Positions 48,381 to 58,129 of a stretch of DNA of 64,000 nt are shown piece after piece. The notes under the pieces are model-generated. The model was given only the letters and a program-made list of their open reading frames with translations. It did not search any database and had not been told where the DNA came from. This stretch comes from DASVHS01 sp035468985. Lineage in GTDB: Bacteria > Acidobacteriota > Thermoanaerobaculia > Gp7-AA8. Every line of letters begins with the position of its first letter. The stretch's first letter is position 1. Location of the stretch: the NCBI GenBank assembly GCA_035468985.1, contig DATISF010000007.1:1-64000 (forward strand). The letters run 5' to 3'. A program made the position numbers and the translations under genes.

Positions 48381-48920
48381 ATGGAACCGGAATCGGAGAA
48401 CGGCCGGCCGCTGTCGTGGCCGGCCATCATCGCGGTGGCGGTCGGCGTGATGTTTCTGTCCGCGGCCGGCTCGTTCCTGGTCGCGCGGATGTGGCGCGGC
48501 AAGACCGTGCAGCCGATCGCGTTCAATCACCGCAAGCACGTCCGCGAGAACAAGATCGAGTGCTCGGTCTGCCACGAGTTCTACGAGACGCAGACGTTCT
48601 CCGGTCTGCCCGCGATTGACACGTGTGCGACGTGCCACACCGAGGCAATCGGCAAGAGCGCGGAAGAGCAGAAGGTCGTCAAGCTCGTCAAGGACAACGG
48701 CCAGGTCGAGTGGCACTCGCTGTTCCGGCAGCCGCCGCACATCTTCTATTCGCATCGTCGTCACGTCATGAAAGCAAAGCTGAAGTGCGAACGGTGTCAC
48801 GGCGACATCGCCGACACCGTCGCGCCGCCCGTCCGCGTCGTGAAGCTGAGAATGAACGACTGCATCGCCTGCCACGAGGCACGCGGCGTGGCCACTGACT
48901 GCACCACCTGTCATCGCTGA
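48381..48920 (+). CDS. Pentahaem cytochrome c, ActA/QrcA-like
   Basis: 179 aa. One N-terminal helix (IIAVAVGVMFLSAAGSFLVA) and five CxxCH motifs (CSVCH, CATCH, CERCH, CIACH, CTTCH). FNHRKHV and FYSHRRHV provide histidines for bis-His ligation. Same plan as ActA at 5377 but shorter. Starts three bases after the monohaem cytochrome gene. Confidence 0.9.
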   Translation: MEPESENGRPLSWPAIIAVAVGVMFLSAAGSFLVARMWRGKTVQPIAFNHRKHVRENKIECSVCHEFYETQTFSGLPAIDTCATCHTEAIGKSAEEQKVVKLVKDNGQVEWHSLFRQPPHIFYSHRRHVMKAKLKCERCHGDIADTVAPPVRVVKLRMNDCIACHEARGVATDCTTCHR

Positions 48921-48929
48921 GGAGGATCC

Positions 48930-51251
48930 GTGCACATCGGACGTCGTCGCTTCATTGGTCTGGTCGGAGGAGCCGCTGCTGGCGCGGCGATCGGCACGCC
49001 GATCGGCCGCCTGTTCAGCAACGTGCTCGCCACGGCCGATCAGCCGCTCGATCCGCCGCGCGGCCCCGAGGGGTTCGTGCTGTCGGCGTGTGCGGCGTGT
49101 CCGGGAGGGTGCGGCCTTCGGGCGCGACGCATCGGCGATCGCGTGGTCAACGTCATGGGCAATCCACGGCACCCGGTGAGTGGCGGACGCTTATGCGCGA
49201 AGGGGCAGGCCGCGATCCAGGCGCTGTATCACCCCGATCGAATTCTCCATCCGATGCGCCGCGTCGGACCTCGCGGCTCGCTGGCCTCGTTCAAGCAGGA
49301 CACGTGGGAGCACGCGCTGGCCGAGATCGAGACGCGGCTTCGTTCTCTCCGCGATCAACGGCGCCCCGAGGCGTTCGTGATGCTGCACAGCGGAGCGGGA
49401 GCGGATGCGCGGCTGGCGCGGCGGCTTCTCGAGGCCTTCGGCTCGCCGAACGCAATTCCGCTCGGAGGCGGGAACGACGCCGACGCGCTGGCGCTCTTCT
49501 ACACGCAGGGCATTCACGCCACGCCGGCTTACGACCTCCGTTCCGCGGATTACATCCTCTCGCTCGGCTCCGAGTTTCTGGAAGCCGCGCCCTCTCCTGT
49601 CTTCACCACGCGCGCGTATGGCGATTTCCGGCAGTCGCGTTCCGCGCGCCGCGGGAAGCTGATCCACGTCGATCCGCGGATGTCGCTGACGGCGACGTCG
49701 GCCGACGAATGGATCGCCATCCGGCCGGGGACGCACGGCGTGTTCGCGCTCGGTGTGGCCGCGGCGATGGTCTCCGAAGGCTTGTACAACCGCGAGTTCG
49801 TCGGGGAGCTCTGCTCGGGGTTCGAGGATCAGCTTCGGCCGCTCCTCGAGCAGCAGTTCACGCTCGAGTCGGTTGCGGCGCAGACGGGCGTGAACGTCAA
49901 CACGATCCTGCGCGTGGCCCGCGAGTTCGCGGCATCGCGCGGCGTGGCCCTCGGTCCTCGCAAGGGACCGCTCCTTCCGGGCCGTCTCTTCGATCACCTC
50001 TCCGCGCACGTGCTGAACGCGCTCGTCGGCAACATCGATCAGCCGGGCGGACTGCTGGTGCCTGAGACCGCGCCGCTGGAATCGCCGGAGATCGCGCGCG
50101 ATGCAGTCGCGAGCGCGGGACTCCGTCAGCCGCGTCTCGACGGCCGTGCGGCGACGGCTCCCGCCGATACCGAGCAGCTCGCCGATGCGTTGCGCGCCGG
50201 CAGCCCGTACCGCGCGGACGTTCTCTTCGTTCTCGATGCCGACCCGTTGTTCACGACGACCGGCGATCGTTTCCGCCAGGCGTTCGACCGCCTGCCGTTC
50301 GTGGTCTCGTTCACGTCCGTGCCGAGCGACACCGCGCTGTACTCCGACTGGATCCTTCCGCAGGCGCATTTCCTCGAACGCGCCGATCTGCACACCTCGG
50401 CTGCCGGCGTTCCATTCGCCTCCGCCACGCTCGCGCAACGCGCGTCCGCTCCGGCGAAAGAAGTTCGCGCCTCCGGCGACGTCCTCATCGACATCGCCCA
50501 TCGCCTCGGATTCAAGCAATCGTTTCCGTGGACCGATCTCGATGCGTTCCTGCGCACGGAGATGGACAGCCTCTATGCCGCACGGCGTGGCGCGATCATG
50601 GGAACGCACTTCGACGAGGCCTGGGTGCGCATGATGGAAGGCGCCGGCTGGTGGGCGCCTGGTTATGCCAGCGCCGACGAGTTGTGGCAGCGCGCCCAGG
50701 AGTCGGGCGGCTGGTGGGATCCGTTCTACGACCACGGCGACTGGAGCCGCGTGCTGCGTACCGAAAGCGGCCGCTTCGAGTTTCGCGCCGATCTTCTCAA
50801 GCAGATGGCCGAGACGAACGACGACGCGAACGCGCAAGGCTCGCTGGCGCTGCTGCTGTTCGAGCCTCTTCCGATCGCCGGCGGCAGCGGTGCCGAGCTG
50901 CCGTTCCTACAGGGACTTCTCGATGCCGCGCAACCGTACGGCTGGCACACCTGGGGCGAGATTCACCCCGACACCGCGCGCGAGCTTGGCATCCACAACG
51001 GTGCGCGCCTTCGAGTGAGCTCGTCGCAAGCCTCGATCGATGTGACCGTGCGCGTCACCGACCGCGTCGTGCCAGGGGCGATGGCCATTCCCGTCGGATT
51101 GGGGCGGGAGGGGGGCGGGCGGTGGGCGGCGGGGAGCGGGGCCAATCCGCTGCGCCTTGTCGGCGGATTGCGTGAGCCTGTCTCGCTCCTGCTCAACCGC
51201 GATTCCGCACGGGTGATACCGGGCGTCGCCAACGCGACGAAAAGGATCTGA
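48930..51251 (+). CDS. Molybdopterin-oxidoreductase-like subunit of second ACIII/Qrc-type complex
   Basis: 773 aa, GTG start with GAGGAGG six bases upstream. Twin-arginine signal GRRRFIGLVGGAAAGAAIG at the N-terminus. An iron-sulfur motif CAACPGGCGLRARR with a distal Cys in GGRLCAKG, followed by the molybdoprotein fold and a C-terminal MGD-binding-like domain (LGIHNGARLRVSS). In ActB and QrcB the equivalent domain has lost molybdenum; whether this one binds it cannot be told here. The ferredoxin part is a separate gene, unlike actB. Confidence 0.88.
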   Translation: MHIGRRRFIGLVGGAAAGAAIGTPIGRLFSNVLATADQPLDPPRGPEGFVLSACAACPGGCGLRARRIGDRVVNVMGNPRHPVSGGRLCAKGQAAIQALYHPDRILHPMRRVGPRGSLASFKQDTWEHALAEIETRLRSLRDQRRPEAFVMLHSGAGADARLARRLLEAFGSPNAIPLGGGNDADALALFYTQGIHATPAYDLRSADYILSLGSEFLEAAPSPVFTTRAYGDFRQSRSARRGKLIHVDPRMSLTATSADEWIAIRPGTHGVFALGVAAAMVSEGLYNREFVGELCSGFEDQLRPLLEQQFTLESVAAQTGVNVNTILRVAREFAASRGVALGPRKGPLLPGRLFDHLSAHVLNALVGNIDQPGGLLVPETAPLESPEIARDAVASAGLRQPRLDGRAATAPADTEQLADALRAGSPYRADVLFVLDADPLFTTTGDRFRQAFDRLPFVVSFTSVPSDTALYSDWILPQAHFLERADLHTSAAGVPFASATLAQRASAPAKEVRASGDVLIDIAHRLGFKQSFPWTDLDAFLRTEMDSLYAARRGAIMGTHFDEAWVRMMEGAGWWAPGYASADELWQRAQESGGWWDPFYDHGDWSRVLRTESGRFEFRADLLKQMAETNDDANAQGSLALLLFEPLPIAGGSGAELPFLQGLLDAAQPYGWHTWGEIHPDTARELGIHNGARLRVSSSQASIDVTVRVTDRVVPGAMAIPVGLGREGGGRWAAGSGANPLRLVGGLREPVSLLLNRDSARVIPGVANATKRI

Positions 51252-51253
51252 CG

Positions 51254-51955
51254 ATGACGCGCTGGGGAATGGTCATCGACCTCGATCGCTGCACGGCCTG
51301 CCAGGCATGCGTCGTGGCCTGCCAGGTCGAGAACAACGTGCCGCCGCCCACGCGTCAAGACGCCGAGGCCGGACGCGCGCTCTCGTGGATCCGGCTCGTG
51401 TCGTTCGCTGATGGCGAACACGGCACGCGCCCAGGTCTGCACATGACGCCGCTGCTGTGCATGCACTGCGAACATCCGCCCTGCATCAAGGTCTGCCCGG
51501 CGAAAGCGACACGCCAGGACCACGAAGGCCTCGTCGGCCAGATCTACCCACGCTGTATCGGCTGCCGCTACTGCACCACGGCGTGTCCGTACACGGTCCG
51601 CCAGTTCAACTGGACGAAGCCGCAGTGGCCGGAGCCGATGCAGAACGGGCTCAGTCCCGACGTGTCGGTCCGACCGCGCGGCGTCGTCGAGAAGTGTTCG
51701 TTCTGTCATCACCGCCTTCAGCTCGCGAAAGACAAGGCGCGCGCCGAAGACCGGCCGCTGCGGGAAGGCGACTACGTGCCGGCGTGCGTGGAGAGTTGTC
51801 CGGCCGAAGCGATGTTTTTCGGCGACCTCGATGATCCGCGCAGCATCGTGGCGCGACTGACGGAGAGCCCGCGCGCGTTCCGCCTGCTCGAGGAGCTCGG
51901 CACCGGGCCGAAGGTCATCTACCTGTCGAAGGGAGAGCGAAGTGGAGAAGTCTGA
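51254..51955 (+). CDS. Four-cluster ferredoxin subunit of second complex
   Basis: 233 aa. Cys groups CTACQACVVACQVENNV, CMHCEHPPCIKVCP, CIGCRYCTTACPY and CSFCHH with a distal CVESCP: the pattern of PsrB/QrcC/ActB C-terminal ferredoxins with four [4Fe-4S]/[3Fe-4S] centres. Very similar to the actB C-terminal domain (CQVENNVP is shared). Starts two bases after the molybdoprotein-like gene; 14-base overlap with the NrfD gene. Confidence 0.93.
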   Translation: MTRWGMVIDLDRCTACQACVVACQVENNVPPPTRQDAEAGRALSWIRLVSFADGEHGTRPGLHMTPLLCMHCEHPPCIKVCPAKATRQDHEGLVGQIYPRCIGCRYCTTACPYTVRQFNWTKPQWPEPMQNGLSPDVSVRPRGVVEKCSFCHHRLQLAKDKARAEDRPLREGDYVPACVESCPAEAMFFGDLDDPRSIVARLTESPRAFRLLEELGTGPKVIYLSKGERSGEV

Positions 51956-53264
51956 GCAGGACCAACGCCTTCTCGATCCGATCATCAAGACCAGCCGCAG
52001 CTACTGGATCTTCGTCTCGATCCTCGGCGCCATCGCACTGTGGGGCGTGTTCGCGTGGTGGACGCAGCTGCGACGCGGACTCTCGGTCACCGGCCTCAAT
52101 TCGCCGGTCTTCTGGGGCCTCTACATCACGAACTTCGTTTTCTTCATCGGTATCAGCCACGCCGGGACTCTGATCTCGGCGATCCTGCGCCTGGCGCAGG
52201 CGGAGTGGCGCCGCTCGATCACGCGCGCGGCCGAGGTGATCACCGTTCTCGTTCTCTTCTTCGGCATGGGCTGCGTGATCCTCGACCTCGGCCGTCCGGA
52301 CCGCGTGCTCAATGTCCTGCTGCACGGCAACTTCACTTCGCCGCTGTTGTGGGACGTCACGTCGGTGGCGACGTATCTGACGGCGAGCACGATCTACCTG
52401 TTCCTGCCACTGATTCCCGACATCGCCATTCTGCGCGACCGCATCCCCTCGCGCCGTTGGTTCTACCGGATCCTGGCGTTGGGATGGTCGGGCACGGAAC
52501 GGCAGCAGAAGCTCCTCAATCGCGCCATCGCCATCATGGCCGTGATCGTGATCCCGATCGCCGTCAGCGTGCACACCGTCGTGTCCTGGGTGTTCGCCAT
52601 GACCGTGCAGCCGATGTGGCATTCGACGATCTTCGGCCCGTACTTCGTCGTCGGGGCGATCTTCTCTGGCATCGGCGCCATCATCATCGCCATGGCCATC
52701 ATCCGGCGGGCCTACCACCTCGAGGGCTACCTCAAATCGATTCACTTCAACAACCTCGGCCTGCTGCTGCTGGTGATGAGCCTTCTGTGGTTCTACTTCA
52801 CATTCGCCGAGTTCCTGACCACGTACTACGGCGCGGAGCCGACGCACATGGCCGTGTTCCTGTCGAAGACGGAAGGGAAGTTCTCGCCGCTGTTCTGGAC
52901 GATGGTCTTCTGCTGCTTCGTCGTGCCGTTCACGCTGCTGGCGAACAACCGCACGCGCAGGACAGTATGGGGAACGGTGGCCGCGTCGATCAGCGTAGAG
53001 ATCGGCATGTGGCTGGAGCGATTCCTCATCGTCGTTCCGAGCCTGTCGAAGCCGCGGCTGCCGATCAACGCGGCGACGTACATCCCGAGCTGGGTGGAGT
53101 GGTCGCTGTTCGCCGCGTTCGTGAGCACGTTCATCCTTCTCTATGCGGCGTTCACGAAGCTCTTCCCGATCGTTTCGATCTGGGAGATTCGCGAAGGGCG
53201 CGAGCACTCGATCCAGGAGGTCACCGAACGCGTGGTCAGCTATCTGCCGGCGGAGGAGTCATGA
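51942..53264 (+). CDS. NrfD-family quinone-binding membrane subunit
   Basis: 440 aa, GTG start after GGGAGAG. About ten helices. Motif ITNFVFFIGISHAGTLISAI near residue 60 corresponds to NFVFWVGIGHAGTLISA of ActC. Expected to oxidise or reduce quinone at the membrane and exchange electrons with the ferredoxin subunit. No DUF3341 (ActD) part and no ActF equivalent accompany it, so this complex is simpler than the first. Ends in a 4-base overlap with the cytochrome gene. Confidence 0.92.
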   Translation: MEKSEQDQRLLDPIIKTSRSYWIFVSILGAIALWGVFAWWTQLRRGLSVTGLNSPVFWGLYITNFVFFIGISHAGTLISAILRLAQAEWRRSITRAAEVITVLVLFFGMGCVILDLGRPDRVLNVLLHGNFTSPLLWDVTSVATYLTASTIYLFLPLIPDIAILRDRIPSRRWFYRILALGWSGTERQQKLLNRAIAIMAVIVIPIAVSVHTVVSWVFAMTVQPMWHSTIFGPYFVVGAIFSGIGAIIIAMAIIRRAYHLEGYLKSIHFNNLGLLLLVMSLLWFYFTFAEFLTTYYGAEPTHMAVFLSKTEGKFSPLFWTMVFCCFVVPFTLLANNRTRRTVWGTVAASISVEIGMWLERFLIVVPSLSKPRLPINAATYIPSWVEWSLFAAFVSTFILLYAAFTKLFPIVSIWEIREGREHSIQEVTERVVSYLPAEES

Positions 53265-54457
53265 AGCGATTGGTGATGATTGTTGTGGCACAGACACTCC
53301 TGTCTGTGCCACTCCTCGCGCAGACAGGAGTGTCCGCGCCACATTCCTTCGGAAATCCCTCGAAAGGCCAGCGCCTCTTTGTCGAGAAGGGATGCGTGCA
53401 ATGCCACGCCGTCCGCGGCGCCGGGGGCCGTATCGGTCCCGACCTCGGGCGCAGCGCGGTGAAGGATTCGTTCTACGAGCTCTTTGCCGCGATGTGGAAC
53501 CACTCCGGAACGATGCAGGAGAAGATGACGGAGTCGCGCCTCATCCGTCCGAAGTTCGAAGACGACGAATTGTCGGACCTGCTGGCGTTCCTCTACTTCC
53601 TCAACTATTTCGACGAGCCGGGTGACGTGAAGAACGGCAAGGCGCTGTTCGCGGAGAAGCATTGCATCGAGTGTCATGCGATTGGGAAGACGGGTGGCCG
53701 CACCGGGCCGCGCCTCGACAAGCTCGCGCGGGGCACGCCGCCGCTGCAGATCGCGCAGGATCTGTGGAATCACGGACCGGTGATGATCGCCACGATGAAG
53801 GGACGCGATCTGCAGGTTCCGACCTTCAAGGAGAAGGAGATCATCGATCTCTTCGCGTATCTGCGGAGCCAGGGACAGCGGCAGGCGGCGCGCGAGTTCA
53901 AGTCGGCGGGCGATCCGGAGAAAGGGCGGCTGGTGTTCGCTGCCAAGGGATGCCAGCGTTGCCACGGATTGTTCGGCCGAGGAGGCGGAATCGGTCCTGA
54001 TCTGGGGAATGCCGAGCTGCGCGGCAGCGTGACGCAGCTCGCCGGACGCATGTGGAATCACTGGCCGGCGATGTCGGGAGCGATGCAGGCCATGGGCATG
54101 GCCACGCCGAAATTCAAGAACGAGGAGCTCGCCGATCTCTTCGCCTTCCTCTTCATCTCACGCTACGACGCGAGCGCTGAAACGCGCCAGACGGGCGAGG
54201 CCGTGTACGCCCGCGCCGGCTGCGCGTCGTGTCACGGCGTGCACGGCGAGGGGGCGGTCGGTCCGGCGCTGGCGAAACTCACGACCGGCGAGTCGAAGGA
54301 GCACATCGCGCAGCGCATGTGGAATCACGCACCGGAGATGCGCAGCCGGATGAGCGACCGGCGGTTGCCATGGCCGCGCGTGCGCGCCGACGAGCTGGCG
54401 GCGCTGGTGCGGTACCTGAGCGAAGGGTTCGGGCCGCCGCCAGTGGCGGCGAAATAG
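53261..54457 (+). CDS. Four-domain cytochrome c
   Basis: 398 aa with four consecutive class I cytochrome c domains of about 90-100 aa: CVQCH, CIECH, CQRCH, CASCH. Each domain also has a WNH motif: MWNHSGTM, LWNHGPVM, MWNHWPAM, MWNHAPEM, whose Met may be the axial ligand. The signal peptide region (residues 8-27, AQTLLSVPLLAQTGVSAPH) is encoded by a palindromic repeat. Last gene of the second complex operon; likely relays electrons from it. Convergent with another cytochrome gene. Confidence 0.9.
   Translation: MKRLVMIVVAQTLLSVPLLAQTGVSAPHSFGNPSKGQRLFVEKGCVQCHAVRGAGGRIGPDLGRSAVKDSFYELFAAMWNHSGTMQEKMTESRLIRPKFEDDELSDLLAFLYFLNYFDEPGDVKNGKALFAEKHCIECHAIGKTGGRTGPRLDKLARGTPPLQIAQDLWNHGPVMIATMKGRDLQVPTFKEKEIIDLFAYLRSQGQRQAAREFKSAGDPEKGRLVFAAKGCQRCHGLFGRGGGIGPDLGNAELRGSVTQLAGRMWNHWPAMSGAMQAMGMATPKFKNEELADLFAFLFISRYDASAETRQTGEAVYARAGCASCHGVHGEGAVGPALAKLTTGESKEHIAQRMWNHAPEMRSRMSDRRLPWPRVRADELAALVRYLSEGFGPPPVAAK
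53284..53343. repeat. Family E palindrome forming a cytochrome signal peptide
   Basis: Left GTGGCACAGACACTCCTGTC and right GACAGGAGTGTCCGCGCCAC are complementary over about 22 bp with two mismatches, and an inner GGCACAGACA/TGTCTGTGCC is a perfect 10-bp dyad. Its translation supplies the hydrophobic core and cleavage region of the signal peptide. Confidence 0.8.
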
Positions 54458-54464
54458 GGCCGGC

Positions 54465-54531
54465 GTCATCCCGAGCCGCGCAGACGGCGAAGGATCTCAA
54501 ATCTGAGATCCTTCGCTGCGCTCAGGATGAC
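54465..54531. repeat. Family A short copy between convergent cytochrome genes
   Basis: GTCATCCCGAGCCGCGCAGA to GCGCTCAGGATGAC, with a strong inner hairpin AAGGATCTCAAATCTGAGAT CCTT. It occupies the gap between two convergent genes and could act as a two-way terminator, though T-runs are lacking. Confidence 0.82.
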
Positions 54532-54536
54532 GAGTA

Positions 54537-54848
54537 TTACTTCTTGGCGAACGTGCGGATCTCGGCCAACAGGCTCTTGATCTGCTCGGCCGAAAGGGTC
54601 TTGAACGGGGGCATCTTGTTCTTGCCGCCGGTGATCGCCTTCTGGAGATCCGAGTCGCTCAGCTTCTGAATGTCGGCGCTGCCCAGCGGCTTCGCACCGA
54701 GCTTCTTGCCCATCGGCGAGCCGGTGCCATCGGCGGCATGGCAGCCGACGCATTTCGCTTTGTAGAGCGCCGCGCCGTCTTCGGCGAAGACCGGCAGCGC
54801 CAGCGCAAGAACGACGAGGACCACAGACGAGAGGCGGAAGAGTCTCAT
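54537..54848 (-). CDS. Monohaem cytochrome c, soluble periplasmic
   Basis: 103 aa. Signal peptide (MRLFRLSSVVLVVLALALPVFA), CVGCH near residue 36 and GGKNKMPPF with the probable Met ligand. Clear paralogue of the cytochrome at 48057 (shared LYKAxC, MxKKLG, KMPPF, IRTFAxK). Start chosen for AAGGAGAAATCA upstream. The 34-bp conserved block lies 51 bases upstream of its start, as for the Rieske gene. Divergent from arsR. Confidence 0.92.
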   Translation of the reverse strand: MRLFRLSSVVLVVLALALPVFAEDGAALYKAKCVGCHAADGTGSPMGKKLGAKPLGSADIQKLSDSDLQKAITGGKNKMPPFKTLSAEQIKSLLAEIRTFAKK

Positions 54849-54899
54849 TGATTTCTCCTTCTTCTTGGACCGTTCGACTATACGGAACGTCGCAGCACC

Positions 54900-54933
54900 C
54901 ACTCCTGTGTGGCCAGTCACGTGTCCATGTGAC
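54900..54933 (-). promoter_or_regulatory. Conserved 34-bp upstream block, copy 2
   Basis: On the plus strand: CAC-T-CCTGTG-TG-GCCAGTCAC-N8-GTGAC, aligning without gaps to 39165-39198. It contains the dyad GTCAC-N8-GTGAC and lies between the divergent cytochrome c and ArsR genes. Confidence 0.6.
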
Positions 54934-54947
54934 ATTCGCTTAGGCGT

Positions 54948-55351
<404 letters not shown>

Positions 55352-55361
<10 letters not shown>

Positions 55362-55472
55362 GTCGGCGAAGCGCGACGAAGGATCTCAGGATGCGAAAAC
55401 GCCTGCCATTTGGAGATCCTTCGCCGTCTTCGCGGCTCAGGATGACGTGAACAACGACTTGCGCGGTTCCCC
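55352..55472. mobile_element. Family A element after arsR
   Basis: GTCATCCTGAGTCGGCGAAG to CGGCTCAGGATGACGTGAAC, then AACGACTTGCGCGGTTCCCC. The left terminal part upstream of GTCATCC is replaced by arsR sequence, and its TCCTGA gives the arsR stop. A permease gene remnant begins at the right end. Confidence 0.82.
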
Positions 55473-55475
55473 AGG

Positions 55476-55745
55476 AGTGATGCTTCTCTTTTCCGGAGGG
55501 ATCAGTCTGTTCGGCTTCACGTCCATCTCTGGTCGCAGTGGTCCGAGCTGCTTGACGCGCGCGCGGTCATGGCGATTGCGACGGCGGGAGTGATCGGCGG
55601 AACGTTCCTGGGGCGGGCGATGCTCGGCTGGCTCGACGAGCGTCTGTTACGCCGCGTCGTGGCATTGCTGATCATCGCGCTCGGGATCTGGCTGCTGGTT
55701 TCGGCTCAGGCCGGCGAGGCCGCTGTCTCTTCGAAACCGACTTGA
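55476..55745 (+). pseudogene. TauE/SafE-type permease remnant
   Basis: From the ATG at 55569 the frame reads 58 codons: MAIATAGVIGGTFLGRAML, ERLLRRVVALLIIALGIWLL, the last membrane segments of TauE/SafE (TSUP) sulfite-exporter-type permeases. About 95 bases upstream are degraded and in other frames; the remaining two thirds of the gene are missing, with the family A element at the break point. The 3' end overlaps the next, antisense gene by 74 bases. Confidence 0.6.
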
Positions 55746-56150
55746 TCACCAGCCGACCGCGCACGGTGGCGTCGAGCGGATTGGGAGACCGTGAGATCGC
55801 TGCTTTGATCAGCGCACGAATCGCGGAGTTGTCCAGATCGTCCGCCGACTCGAGCCGGATCTGACGCACGCGGCTGCCGCTGCCGCCGAGCAGTTTCCGC
55901 GGATCGGGAAGGCCGACGCCGTGCAGAAAAAAGAGCGTCACCCATTTCGGATAGATAGCGATCGAGCAGATGACCTCGGAAGCGCGCTCGCTCGGAGCGA
56001 ATCCGATGGCCAGCGCGTTGTAGTTGTCGTAGACCAGCTCGACCGCGCCGGGAAACAGCTTGCGCATCTTCCGCAGGGCAGCGTTTCCGGTCGCAGCGAC
56101 CTCCGGCGAGAACTTCGCGAGGAACGACGCGAGCTGCTCGCGCGCGGATT

Positions 56151-56154
<4 letters not shown>
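55672..56154 (-). CDS. DUF1801/YdhG-like small protein
   Basis: 160 aa, cytoplasmic. Residues about 10-115 resemble the DUF1801 fold: ALRKMRKLFPGAVELVYDNY, a central SIAIYPKWVTLFFLHG strand pair, and GSGSRVRQIRLES. The C-terminal 20 residues are basic and proline-rich (RQRPRRPEPKPAARSRAR) and come from sequence overlapping the permease remnant, so the original end may be lost. ATGA overlap with the upstream permease gene suggests co-translation in the second MacAB-like operon. Function unknown. Confidence 0.65.
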
Positions 56155-57376
<1,222 letters not shown>

Positions 57377-57380
<4 letters not shown>

Positions 57381-58129
57381 GATGCCGCTACGCCCTGGAC
57401 CGGCGGTGCGATTCCCTTGGTCGCCAGCCTCACCTGATTGATGCGTTCATCCTGCTGGATCAGTCCGTCCCTGACGTGCACGATCCGCTTCGCGTGTTGG
57501 GCGATGTCGGGCTCGTGCGTGATCAACACGATCGTTTTTCCGCTGTCATTCAACTGCTGGAAGATGCCCATGATTTCTTCCGACGTGTGCGAATCGAGGT
57601 TCCCGGTCGGCTCGTCCGCGAGAAGGATCGCCGGATTCGTGACGAGCGCGCGCGCGATCGCCACGCGCTGCTGCTGGCCGCCGGAAAGCTGCGACGGCTG
57701 ATTCTGCTCGCGGCCCTGCAGCCCGACGCGATGCAGCGCGTCGAGCGCCGCCCGCTTCCGATGCTCGCGCGTCCATCCCAGCTCACCGTACAGCAAAGGC
57801 AGTTCGACGTTTTCGAGCGCGGAGGTGCGCGGCAGCAGGTTGAAGCTCTGAAAGACGAAGCCGATCTTGGCGTTGCGGATAATGGCGCGTTCGTCGCGGT
57901 CGAGCGTGGAAACGTCGACGCCGTCCAGCACGTATGTGCCGGCGGTCGGGCGGTCGAGACATCCGATGATGTTCATCAGCGTCGATTTTCCCGATCCCGA
58001 CGGCCCCATGACGGCGGCGAACTCACCTTCGCCGACGTGGAGGTCGACGCCGGCGAGCGCGCGCACCTCGACCTCGCCCATCGTGTAGACCTTCGTCAGG
58101 CCGCGGATCTCGATGACGTTGCGATCCAC
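57377..58129 (-). CDS. ABC transporter ATPase, MacB/LolD type, second system
   Basis: 250 aa. Walker A GPSGSGKST, FQSFNLLPR, signature LSGGQQQR, Walker B ILLADEPTGNLDS, switch His in ITHEPD. Paralogue of the ATPase at 16622. Its stop and start overlap neighbours, so adaptor, ATPase and permease are coupled. Confidence 0.95.
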
